Assembly (NCBI GenBank): GCA_023512255.1
Contig: JAILZY010000010.1
Coordinates: 4,693-68,692, forward strand
Length of the DNA stretch: 64,000 nt
From: a bacterium
Lineage (GTDB): Bacteria > SZUA-182 > DTGQ01
Direction: 5' to 3'
Shown piece after piece: positions 28,340-38,200 of this stretch. A model generated the notes under the pieces. It made no database searches. It was not told where the DNA came from and was given only the letters and a program-made list of their open reading frames with translations. A program made the translations under genes and the position numbers. Every line of letters begins with the position of its first letter. The stretch's first letter is position 1.

Positions 28340-29336
28340 CGAATACTGAAACAACTTTTGTCTCCGCATTAACTACATAGATTTTATTGTTTGTCCAGGC
28401 CAGACCGAGAGGCTGGCTGAACAGCCTGGGATTGCTCGACTGGCGCATAGAGTCAAGATATTCCCCCTTCTGGTTGAATACCTGGACCGAATTTGAGATA
28501 AAATCAGAAACATAAATCCGATCTCTGGCATCAATAGCCAGGCCATAGGGTCGAATAAATTCTCCCTCTTTGGTGCCGTTTTTGCCAAAAGCATAGCGAA
28601 ATTTAAAATCAGGACTAAAAGACTGGACCCTGAAATTACCCGCATCAACGACATAAATATTTCCTCGGCTATCGAAAGCAATATGAGCCGGACCGCTCAA
28701 TCCTCCGTCTCCTCCGCCGGCAGTGCCGAAGGTGGCTTTTAATTCTCCAGAGAGTGTGTAGACTCCGATCTGGTGATTGCAGGCATCAGAGATATATAGC
28801 CGATTATCGAATGGATTGTAAGCGATAAAAGGGGCACAAAGATCGCGGCCTTTCTCTGGCTGGTGAAGGGGAAATTGCCCTTTAAGTTCGCCATCTGAGC
28901 TATAAATCAAAATCTTGTCTGTGGCCAGATCCGATACGTACACCCGATCCTGCCTGTCAATCGCTATCCCTGACGGCTCGCTCAGGTTTACTCCTTTGCC
29001 TTTTCCCTTGCCCTGCTTGGTCGGCTCTTGGCCAAAAGCAAACAGTAGCCGACCCGAAGGATCAAATACCCGAATCTCATTGGTCAGCGAGCAGACAACA
29101 AAGAGGCGACCTTTGGAATCAAGGGCCAGCGCCGTGGGCTTGCCAGATGCTGGGCCTTGAAAACCAAGCTGAATCTGCCGCTCAAGCTGATAAAAGCTTT
29201 CTTTGCCGGCAGGTTGGCCAGCAGCCAGAGCTGAGCTGCTCAAGAGGAAGAGGGGAAAAAGCAGCGTCGCCAAGACAGATGCCAGAAAACCTTTTGGATT
29301 CAAAATCGGCTGGACAGTCATTATAATAGTCATCAT
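28326..29336 (-). CDS. Secreted NHL-repeat beta-propeller protein (module 2)
   Basis: The protein has a signal peptide (core FLASVLATLLFPLFLLSSS, cleavage near ALAAG). About six NHL blades follow, with units such as GVNLSEPSGIAIDRQDRVY, GLSGPAHIAFDSRGNIY and GEFIRPYGLAIDARDRIY. The start may be ATG 29336 or ATG 29321 (MTVQPILN); neither has a strong ribosome site. It is the first gene of the NHL-cytochrome pair and has a sigma-54-type promoter about 150 bases upstream. It is paralogous to the NHL gene at 24762-25844 but lacks its charged linker. Confidence 0.88.
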   Translation of the reverse strand: MMTIIMTVQPILNPKGFLASVLATLLFPLFLLSSSALAAGQPAGKESFYQLERQIQLGFQGPASGKPTALALDSKGRLFVVCSLTNEIRVFDPSGRLLFAFGQEPTKQGKGKGKGVNLSEPSGIAIDRQDRVYVSDLATDKILIYSSDGELKGQFPLHQPEKGRDLCAPFIAYNPFDNRLYISDACNHQIGVYTLSGELKATFGTAGGGDGGLSGPAHIAFDSRGNIYVVDAGNFRVQSFSPDFKFRYAFGKNGTKEGEFIRPYGLAIDARDRIYVSDFISNSVQVFNQKGEYLDSMRQSSNPRLFSQPLGLAWTNNKIYVVNAETKVVSVFDVSK

Positions 29337-29490
29337 AATATAAAATATTTTGATAATATAAAATATTCGATAAATATTCGATAAAATATTGCCCCCGCCA
29401 CTGAGGGTTAAAATTCAAGCTTTCTGCTTGCTGAGGTCATAATTTTTCATCTTGAAAAACATCAATTATCTTCATTTTGAAGCTATAGTA

Positions 29491-29506
29491 AGCAAAAGAT
29501 GTGCCA
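29491..29506 (-). promoter_or_regulatory. Sigma-54 (-24/-12) promoter of NHL-cytochrome module 2
   Basis: The minus strand reads TGGCACATCTTTTGCT, a near-perfect match to the sigma-54 consensus. It shares TCTTTTGC with the module 1 promoter. Two degenerate copies follow upstream: one around 29516-29530 (TATAGCATCTTG) and TGGTACATTTCTTG at 29541-29554. The predicted start near 29480 gives a leader of about 145 bases. The remaining gap DNA (29337-29470) is a run of AAATATT-type repeats. Confidence 0.8.
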
Positions 29507-29569
29507 TAACCAAAACAAGATGCTATAACCAGCAGTAAACAAGAAATGTACCATAACAAATAAGACCTT

Positions 29570-29608
29570 ACCCTAAGACAATTGGCCGGGGAGAGTGTCT
29601 CTTAGGGT
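29570..29608 (-). terminator. Hairpin after the sigma-54 activator gene
   Basis: ACCCTAAGA and TCTTAGGGT form a 9-bp stem around a 21-base loop, about 120 bases past the activator stop and just upstream of the module 2 promoter. It probably insulates the two transcripts. The U-run is poor. Confidence 0.5.
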
Positions 29609-29726
29609 TAATCCCTGATACCTTGTATTACACATATTATGAAAAAAAAATATAGATTTAGTCAATACTAATCTTGCTCTTTTTAGGGGAGAGCAAAAAC
29701 AAGCCACACAGCTTTAGCACTTGTTT

Positions 29727-31280
29727 TTAGCTTGGCTCGTCAAGGCCATATCGTTTGATTTTCTTGTGTAAACCCTGCCTGGTAATCCCAAGCAAAGAGG
29801 CTGCTTTGTTCTTATTGCCCTGGGCTTCTTGAAGCGCTTTTCGGATAAGTCTAATTTCCAAAGCCTTAACCTGCTCAGGGAGTGAATAATCAACGGCATC
29901 TTTCTCATGATCTTGCAGACTCTTGCTGAAATTTTGCAGCTCCCGTGAGCATTTGTCAATGGTAATTCGCTCCCCCTCAGGAGTTAGCGCAACCAGATGT
30001 TCTACCTCCCGCAGCAATTGGCGAACATTGCCCGGCCATGAATACTCCTCAAACAGCCGCAAGACTTCAGGCGCAAAGCCAGCTACCCTTTTTTTGAATC
30101 TACGGCTTACTCGATCCAGAAAGGCTAAGGCCATAGTTACAATATCCTCCCGCCGCTCCCTGAGAGGCGGAATGTGGATCTCGACTGAAAACAGACGGAA
30201 GAAAAGATCCTCCCTGAAACGCCCCAAGGCCACCTCCTGGCGCAGGTCCTTGTTGGTTGAGCTGATGATCCGCAGATTATAGCGCATTACCTTGTTGCTT
30301 CCCAGCCGACAGCCTTCCCCCTCCTGAATGGCCCGCAAGAACTTAGGCTGAATAGCCAGAGGCATATCAGCTACCTCATCCAGAAACAGTGTTCCGCCGT
30401 CAGCCTCCTCAAATCGACCCTTGCGGCTGGTAACCGCACCGGTGAACGCCCCTTTTTCATAGCCAAAGAATTCGCTTTCCATAAGATTTTCGAGAATCGA
30501 GGCACAGTTTACAGCCACAAAGGGTTTGTCGCGGCGGTCACTGCCTTCATGGATCATTCGAGCAATAAGCTCCTTGCCGGTCCCGTGCTCGCCGTGGATG
30601 AAGACATTGACCGGAGTTTTGCTGATCATCCGCACCTCATCCATGATATTTCTCATAATCGGGCTTTCGACAATAAAGGGTATATCCCGAAAATAATTTC
30701 TTTCGAACCACTCGACCTCGCAGTTTAACTGGCTAGAGATTTGCAGAATCTCTCGGCTTAAAAGGATGCCCTCGATAGAGGTTGCAAGGAAAGAGGCGAT
30801 TTCCTGCAATTGCTCCACATCTTCTGCGCTAAATCGCCCATCTCCCTTCTTGTTTAGTACCTCGATGGCTCCGATTACACCACGGCCAGTCAGACTTCTG
30901 ATCGGAGCACAGATTAGACTGTGGGTAACAAAGCCGGTCTTGGCATCAATTTCAGTATGGAAACCGTGTCGCTTGTCCAGGTCATGCTCTACAATGCATT
31001 GATCGGTAGAGATAACCTTGCCGACAACACTTTCATCTTTGGGAGGCTCAATCTTCATTCCTTCTAGACCAGTGCCGAACATCGACCAGATTGTCCCCTT
31101 TTGTGCATCAGCCACAAAAACAGTGCAGCGTTCGGCATCCATAATTTTGGGCAGAATGGCTACGTAAAATTTCAGCAGGGCCTCATAATCGCCGACTGTC
31201 CAGGATTGGGTAACCTGCTCCAGACGAAATCTAAGGTTGGCAAGTCGCTGATGAATCATTTCAGGTTCATTGGCAGCCAC
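29727..31280 (-). CDS. GAF-domain sigma-54-dependent transcriptional activator
   Basis: This is an enhancer-binding protein of 517 residues. An N-terminal GAF sensor (about 25-180) is followed by the AAA+ domain with Walker A GEHGTGKE (His replaces the usual Ser), the sigma-54 contact loop GAFTGA (about 278), Walker [13 protein letters not shown] and the arginine-finger region [11 protein letters not shown] Fis-type HTH ([16 protein letters not shown]) ends the protein. GAF activators sense small ligands or redox state; the ligand here is unknown. Three sigma-54-type promoters lie on either side of the gene, so it probably controls the flanking cytochrome modules and the giant surface protein. 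Confidence 0.93.
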   Translation of the reverse strand: MAANEPEMIHQRLANLRFRLEQVTQSWTVGDYEALLKFYVAILPKIMDAERCTVFVADAQKGTIWSMFGTGLEGMKIEPPKDESVVGKVISTDQCIVEHDLDKRHGFHTEIDAKTGFVTHSLICAPIRSLTGRGVIGAIEVLNKKGDGRFSAEDVEQLQEIASFLATSIEGILLSREILQISSQLNCEVEWFERNYFRDIPFIVESPIMRNIMDEVRMISKTPVNVFIHGEHGTGKELIARMIHEGSDRRDKPFVAVNCASILENLMESEFFGYEKGAFTGAVTSRKGRFEEADGGTLFLDEVADMPLAIQPKFLRAIQEGEGCRLGSNKVMRYNLRIISSTNKDLRQEVALGRFREDLFFRLFSVEIHIPPLRERREDIVTMALAFLDRVSRRFKKRVAGFAPEVLRLFEEYSWPGNVRQLLREVEHLVALTPEGERITIDKCSRELQNFSKSLQDHEKDAVDYSLPEQVKALEIRLIRKALQEAQGNKNKAASLLGITRQGLHKKIKRYGLDEPS

Positions 31281-31320
31281 TCTTGTTCCTCCACCTTTGT
31301 GTAAATAATGTTTACTATTG

Positions 31321-31354
31321 TAACCTGGTTGACATATTATAACCTGGTTGACAT
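31321..31354 (-). repeat. Direct repeat upstream of the activator gene
   Basis: TAACCTGGTTGACAT occurs twice with a period of 19 bases (31321-31335 and 31340-31354). AACC-T-GGTT within each unit is itself an interrupted palindrome, so this could be an operator. It lies 40-75 bases upstream of the activator start. The rest of the gap to 31690 shows only a weak AT-rich hairpin near 31409-31428. Confidence 0.6.
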
Positions 31355-31696
31355 CTCACCTTCTGCATGATAACTCATGGAGGTGATGCCTCATCAAGAC
31401 TCTTGGCTAATAACCTCGAGAGGCTATTTTTATTGTCTTTATATTTTACCATACTACTACATTTATTGAATACTTGCCAGACAAAGTCAAAAAGAATTTT
31501 GAAGTGTTTATAAGTTCTAGGCTTGGCCGTCTTAACTATCTGTGGAATAAACTAGGGGTATTTTCGTCAACACTGTTTACAGCAAAATCCATATCCTGCC
31601 CTTCCCAGATAATCCTGATAACTGTGGTTGAGCGCTGAGTTTTTATCATAATTTCAGTTAGTTACCGGTATACTACAACTGAAGAGACAGGTTTAT

Positions 31697-31712
31697 TGGC
31701 ATGTGGTTTGCA
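31697..31712 (+). promoter_or_regulatory. Sigma-54 (-24/-12) promoter for the small membrane protein / giant protein
   Basis: TGGCATGTGGTTTGCA matches TGGCACG-N4-TTGCW with correct spacing. A second AGTTTGCATC follows 22-28 bases downstream without a -24 element. The predicted start near 31724 gives a leader of about 90 bases to the 41-residue ORF. It is divergent from the activator gene. Confidence 0.72.
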
Positions 31713-31812
31713 TCCGATATAAAGTAGTTTGCATCGGGAGATCATGGCTGTAATTGCTGTAGTTCAAAATGCACTCTCATCACAGCGGATCAAAGAAGGA
31801 GGATTTCACATC

Positions 31813-31938
31813 ATGGCAAGCTCATTAATTAATATGGCAGGTATTATTTCCGCAGAGCAGGTTATTTTCTTGGTAATGATGATCAGCCTTTCCTTTATCC
31901 TAGTTAAACGAAGAAAATTCCCCGTACTGATCAAGTAG
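31813..31938 (+). CDS. 41-residue single-pass membrane protein
   Basis: ATG 31813 follows a strong ribosome site (AAGGAGG, about 11 bases upstream). The product has a short polar N-terminus, one hydrophobic helix (about residues 16-31, IFLVMMISLSFILV) and a basic end (KRRKFPVLIK). That is a typical small membrane protein with its C-terminus in the cytoplasm. It lies between a sigma-54-type promoter and the giant surface protein gene, which suggests an accessory role in export or anchoring. I recognise no family. Confidence 0.6.
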   Translation: MASSLINMAGIISAEQVIFLVMMISLSFILVKRRKFPVLIK

Positions 31939-32079
31939 GCTTAGGCCAGTTTTTTTCTAGGTATATGAGTGTAGATTGATTTGCGTAGTTTATTAGGCAA
32001 ACCCAAAGACACACAGAATACAGAATGAGGAGGAGGGGAGAGTTTGGGGGATTTCAAAAAATTCCCTCTTTCCTTAAAG

Positions 32080-32122
32080 AGGGATCGAGAGGCAAAGCTT
32101 GAAAAAAAGCCTCTCGATCCCT
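32080..32122 (+). terminator. Strong hairpin between the small ORF and the giant gene
   Basis: AGGGATCGAGAGGC and GCCTCTCGATCCCT form a 14-bp stem with a 15-base A-rich loop. There is no U-run after it, so it may be an attenuator or an mRNA processing site rather than a full terminator. A perfect 12-base palindrome, AGAAGATCTTCT, lies nearby at about 32145-32156. Nothing else was recognised in the 343-base gap. Confidence 0.6.
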
Positions 32123-32281
32123 TCTCCAAAAGAAGGTTTTAAGAGAAGATCTTCTGGCGAAGGAGGTGAGCTTATAGAGGGGAGAGAGAGTAAAAATTTT
32201 TCATAGTAGTAGCAAGAGGTTAGGTTTGTGAGGTCAAAGAGCAAAGAATTTTTTTCAGATCAGAAAGGAGTGCTAAGAATC

Positions 32282-35200
32282 ATGTCTAAGGTAAAAGACA
32301 ACTGGTGGGCCAAGTTAGTAAGCTCATCCTGTCTTGTGCTCTTTACCATAATAGCCCTTAGTGTTGGGTGTATGGGGATTTGGGTTAGCAAGACAGAGGC
32401 AGGAGGGGTAAACCTTTCGCTGAGTGGACAGGCGATTTATCCTCAGCCCGTGGATCAGGAAGTGCCGGAAATTTACGGGACCAAGGTCGTCTGGATGCAG
32501 CAGGGGAATGATTATTATTACAAAGTATTCCTTGGCGATCTTGAGACCGGCACCAGCAGGCAGCTTGGGAGCAGCCCGGCTGCGGAAAAGTATCCGGCCA
32601 TCTGGGAGAATAAGGTTATCTGGATGGATTATCGAAGCATCATGGATGATCCAACAGTAGAAAACAAATATGCATACATTTTCAAATACTATGATATGTA
32701 TGGATATGACCTGGAGAAAAATCAGGAATTTCCCATTTGTACCAATCCAGAATGGCAGGGATATGGAGATATCCAGAAGGATCGGGTTGTGTATGCTGAT
32801 ATGCGTACCGGCAGCCCGGATATCTTCCTCTATGACCTGAGAAGCAGTCAGGAATACGCCATATGTATTCATCCCGCCTGGCAGGGAAATCCGGTCATTT
32901 ATGATAATTATGTCATCTGGATGGACGAGCGCTCAGGCAATTATGATATCTACGGCCTTGATCTAGCGACCGGTAAGGAATTTCCCATTTGCACCGCGGC
33001 TGATAACCAGGCTTATCCAGCTATCAGCGGCACAAAAGTGGTCTGGCAAGACAAAAGAAGTGGCAACGACGATATCTACCTCTATGATCTGGCCACAAAA
33101 CAGGAAATCGCTATCTGTACCCATCCAGGAAAGCAGCAGGTGCCTGATATTTGCGGCAATATCATTGTCTGGCAGGATGACCGTAATGGGAATTGGGACA
33201 TCTATGGTTATGATCTGACTACCTATCAGGAATTTCAGATTACTAACCAGAGCGGCGATGAGACCTTCCCTGCCATATCTGGTGATCGGATCGTCTGGGT
33301 GGATTCAAGGAGCGGCCACAAAAATATTTATGCGGCTACTTTGCCGTCTGGCTTTGCTCCACAAGCCAATAATCAGGTCAGAAATCGGGAGTCAATCACT
33401 GCTGCTAGCTCACTGGGTGACTCTATCACGGCCATGTCATTTGCTGCTAGCTCACTGGCTAGCTCTATCGCCACCACGATTGCTCCGAATATCGAGATCT
33501 TAATACCCGAATTAATACCTGAAATCACCATACCCGCGATCACCTCTCCCATCATCGAAGTGCCAAAAACCGGCCCCTCAATTATAGGCTACGAAAATAG
33601 CGGTTGTAAAAAAGAGATTACCTCTACCACCATCCGCGCTCCTGAGGAAGAGAAATTTACCTATAAGTATCAAGACAATATCCTTTATCTTTTTCATGAG
33701 AACGCCTCTTACAATTGCTGTATTGAGGAAATCGCCATCACTATGGAGGTGGTAGGAAATATCATCAATATTTATGAAGATGAAAGGCTTGAGGGAGGCG
33801 GCTGTCGATGTCTCTGCACCTATGATATAACCACTAAGATCGGCTGTCTTGAGCCTGGCACCTATGAGGTGAAATTCTTCAACAAGCAAACCGGCAAATT
33901 GCTCGGCGTGATCAAAGAGGTGGTTATTCCCCCGATTCCCTGTCTTCTTTCTGCCGCCGCACCGGTACAAAAATGCTGTCCACTTCCCTGCACCGATCCC
34001 ATAAACCGCTGCTGTCCGTATGCCTCTGCTGTGCCAGAGCAAAGATGTGTGGTCTGTCCGGTGCCTTGGTGGCCATGTCCATGCAGCTATTTCGATGATA
34101 TGGAGCAAGATACTTGGACATTCAGCCGAGGGATCAGCTCTTCTTCGTCCATCTCTACGCCGCTGCCACCTCCCCCAATTCAAGAGATTGATTATTCAAC
34201 TGCCCAATACGTTTCACCGAAAAGATCAATCTGGGCCTATGTAGCCAGCTATCTTGAGACCGCGACCGATGCCAGTATTACTGGAGCAGGATACCGCACC
34301 CTTGGGGAAGGAGCAGAGCTTGCTACCGCTTCCAGCACCTCAGCATCCCTAGCGGCAGCAGCCAATGCCAGGGTAAGTGCTTCTCGGTCGTTTGAGCTTT
34401 GCGGCTGTGAGAATCTCAAGCTGAAGCTTTCTTACCAGATCCGCTACTCCATAAGCAAAATTAATCAATATCTCTATCGCCGCGTCGCGGTTGAGGTGAT
34501 GGCTTATGATGCTGCTGGCAATCAGATGGGCAAGCGCACCTATGTCCTGTTTAGGAATCCTATCCAGGTATTGAGTCAGGAAGATATTGATATTGTGCTC
34601 CCTGCTCAGTCTGCATGGCAGACCCTGGCAAGATCCCTCCAAAAAGATATACCGATCAAATGGTGTGAGGCGAGAAAACTTCAGGTAATTTTAAAAGCCG
34701 AAGGATATTTCCCTGCTGGTCAGGGTGACTTTGTAGAAACATTCTGGGATGATCTGGCCATTGAGGGGCAAAACTGTAATATCATCCTGCCGTGCTGTCC
34801 GCTGGCTCAGGCTGAGGTTGGGGCGGCAGATGCCCTGTGGTGTCGGCCCTGTCCTGTGGCTACGACGACAGCAGCCAGCCAGGCTCTGTGGTGCTGGCCC
34901 TGCCCGGTGGCTTCTGTTGATGCGGCAAGTGCAGATGCTCTGTGGTGTCGGCCATGTCCCTATGAGATTCATATGCCAGATGGGACGATTAGGCGTTGCT
35001 GTCCTGTGGCTACGACGACAGCAGCCAACCAGGCTCTGTGGTGCTGGCCCTGCCCGATAGCGACTGGTGTTGAGGTCAATGTTCAGAGCTGGTGTTGTCC
35101 GCTGGCTAAGGCCGAGGTAGATACCCAGGTTTTGTGGTGTCGGCCCTGTCCTGTGGCCACTCAGCTTGATAATAACCTGATTCGCTGGTGCTGTCCGCTG

Positions 35201-38200
35201 GCCAAGGCTGAGGTGGATAGTCAGTCTTTGTGGTGCTGGCCCTGTCCGTATGTAGTGGAAAAGGATGGTCAGCTTACCCGCTGGTGTTGTCCTGTGGCTC
35301 AAAATGTAGACACGCAACTTTGGTGCAGGCCATGTCCTTATCCCAAGGCTACTGATAAGGAGCTTAATATATACTGCTGTCCTGTGGCTACGGCGACGGC
35401 GGCTGGCCAGGCAATGTGGTGTCGGCCTTGTCCTTTGGCTTCAGATGTAGCAGATGAGGCACTCAAGCTTTGGTGCTGTCCGCTGGCTCAGGCTGAGGTT
35501 GGGGCGGCAGATGCCCTGTGGTGTCGGCCATGCCCTGTGGCTACGACGACGGCAGCCGGCCAGGCTCTGTGGTGCTGGCCCTGCCCGGTGGCTTCTGTTG
35601 ATGCGGCAAGCGCAGATGCTCTGTGGTGTCGGCCATGTCCGGTTCCGATAACTCCGCTGCCTGACAATTGCCTAATTGGAACGGTTAAAGAAATTCAACA
35701 TCATGTCTCGGTCGGACGATCTGATCTAAAGGTAGTGGATGAATCGGGAAATATTAGGGAGATATCTGTACCGCTTACCCAGGCCGAAAATCTCAAGGTT
35801 GGCGATAAGGTTAAAGTTTGCATTGAGACGGATAAAAATGGCGAGATTATTTCAATCACCATTGAAAAGTACGATCCTAACGCACAGGTAGTGCCTCCAG
35901 CTCAGATTTGCTGTCCGCTGGCTCAGGCTGAGGTTGGGGCGGCAGATGCTCTGTGGTGTCGGCCATGCCCGATAGCTTCTGTTGATGCGGCGAGCGCAGA
36001 TGCCCTGTGGTGTCGGCCATGCCCTGTGGCTACGACGACGGCAGCCGGCCAGGCTCTGTGGTGCTGGCCTTGCCCGATAGCTTCTGTTGATGCGGCGAGT
36101 GCAGATGCCCTGTGGTGTCGGCCATGTCCCTATGAGATTCATATGCCAGATGGGACGATTAGGCGCTGCTGCCCTGTGGCTACGGCGACGGCAGCCAACC
36201 AGGCTCTGTGGTGCCGGCCTTGTCCTGTGGCTTATGTTGATGCGGCGAGCGCAGATGCCCTGTGGTGTCGGCCCTGTCCTGTGGCTACGACGACGGCAGA
36301 TGGCCAGGCCCTGTGGTGTCGGCCCTGTCCTGTGGCCACTCAGCTTGATAATAACCTGATTCGCTGGTGCTGTCCGCTGGCCAAGGCTGAGGTGGATAGT
36401 CAGTCTTTGTGGTGCTGGCCCTGTCCGTATGTAGTGGAAAAGGATGGTCAGCTTACCCGCTGGTGTTGTCCTGTGGCTCAAAATGTAGACACGCAACTTT
36501 GGTGCAGGCCATGTCCTTATCCCAAGGCTACTGATAAGGAGCTTAATATATACTGCTGTCCTGTGGCTACGGCGACGGCGGCTGGCCAGGCAATGTGGTG
36601 TCGGCCTTGTCCTTTGGCTTCAGATGTAGCAGATGAGGCACTCAAGCTTTGGTGCTGTCCGCTGGCTCAGGCTGAGGTTGGGGCGGCAGATGCTCTGTGG
36701 TGTCGGCCCTGTCCTGTGGCTACGACGACGGCAGCCGGCCAGGCTCTGTGGTGCTGGCCCTGCCCGATAGCTTCTGTTGATGCGGCAAGTACAGATGCCC
36801 TGTGGTGTCCGCCCTGCCCGGTGGCTACGACTACGGCAGCCGGCCAGGCTCTGTGGTGTCGGCCCTGCCCGGTGGCTTCTGTTGATGCGGCGAGCGCAGA
36901 TGCCCTGTGGTGTCGGCCCTGCCCTGTGGCTACGACGACGGCAGCCGGCCAGGCTCTGTGGTGCCAGCCAGGAGTAGTTACCGAATGTTTAGAGGAAACC
37001 TCAGGAGCCTTGGACATTGAAGGCGCTCAGGCAGATGTGGGTGATGAGGTCAAGATCAAGATTCGGATTCAGAATGCGCCCGGTGTGGTATCTTCCTTCG
37101 GCTTTGAGGTTATCTACAGGTCGGATATTTTAGAGTATCAAGGCTTTGAGCGCGGAAATCTCGTACTTTCCTTCCCCATGATTGATGTTAGCCCAAGCGG
37201 CCCAGACAGGCTCAAGGTGGGAGGATTATCAGCGAATCCTATACCGCAGGGAGCAAGTGGTTCGGTTGTGGTGCTAAAATTCAAGGTCATAGGTGGTGTG
37301 AAAGATGAATGTTATCCCTTGAGTCTGGAAAATCTGGTAGATGATCTAGTCAAATTCTCCAAAACTGGCGGCTGTCTATGCATCAAGGATACTGTACCAC
37401 CTCAGATTACCTGCCCGGGAGATAGGGTTATCGGCCAGATAAATAGCGATGGTACGCCTGCTGACGATCCTGAGGTAGTTGCCTTCCTCGCTGAGGCCAA
37501 AGCATGGGATGCAGTTGATGGTGAGGTTGCGGTTTCAGCCACCTTCCAATTTGATCAGACCAGTGGAGTTACCAGCACTAGTGAGCCTGTCCCTGGAGCT
37601 GAAATAATTATAGATGCAGACGATCAAGCCAAGATATTTTCTGGCAATCCTCTTATCCTTCCTCCTGGCCAGACCACAGTAATCTTTACCGCTAGAGACA
37701 AAGCTGGCAACAGCTCTTCCTGCACAGCTACGATCACCATTCAGCCAATGGTATGCGAGGAGGATGAGTCCGGGCAGCTCGATATTAAAGGCACGGAAGG
37801 CAGGATAGGAGAGGAAGTGAAGATTCCGATTCGGATTCAGAATGCGCCCGGTGCCATCTCTGCTCTTGGCTTTGAGGTAAGCTACAAACCCTCTGTCCTT
37901 GAGTATGTTGGGTTTGAGCGAGGAAGCCTGGCGGCCTCTTTCTCTGTCTTCGATGTCAACCCAATTGCCTCTGGCAGGCTCATTGTAGGTGGATACTCCA
38001 CCCGAGGTATCCCGCAGGGAGCAAGCGGCGATCTGCTTATCCTGAAGTTTAAGGTTAAGGATGGTATGGAAGGTGGATGCTATCCCTTGAAGCTGGATGG
38101 GCTGACGGATGATGTGGTTAACTTTACAGCCAGCCCGGGTTGCTTCTGTATCAAGAGCTGCAACGGCGATCAAAATGGAGATGGAGTTATTACTCCTGCT

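Larger units (their letters stand above)
34793..36971 (+). repeat. Coding array of ~39 dicysteine units (WCxPCP / CCP)
   Basis: The basic unit is 15-18 residues: LWC(R/W)PCPVA plus about 8 residues rich in Ala, Thr, Ser and Asp. The CCP units (RWCCPLAKAEVDSQS) align with it as a version lacking the two residues between the cysteines. I count 11 WCxPCP units before the inserted domain and 15 after it, with 7 and 6 CCP units; a degenerate WCQPG ends the array. The units are highly similar in DNA, so the array has grown by duplication. Frames on both strands are open through much of it; this is a by-product of the codon pattern. Confidence 0.95.

Noticed and set aside
31941-32129. Minus-strand 62-codon ORF next to the small membrane protein
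   Set aside because: It runs through the 32080-32122 hairpin and has no start signal.
34691-36496. Long minus-strand open frames (HRTGPTPQ-type repeats) and a second plus frame opposite the Cys array
   Set aside because: They mirror the repeated codons of the WCxPCP array, have no ribosome sites, and stop where the array stops. The plus frame has signal peptide, flanking domains and terminator.
34793-36971. Thioredoxin-like active sites (WCxPC)
   Set aside because: The motif resembles WCGPC, but units of 15-18 residues cannot form thioredoxin folds and the spacing is too regular.
34793-36971. CRISPR-like array
   Set aside because: The repeat is in-frame protein-coding DNA with similar rather than unique spacers, and no cas gene is present.
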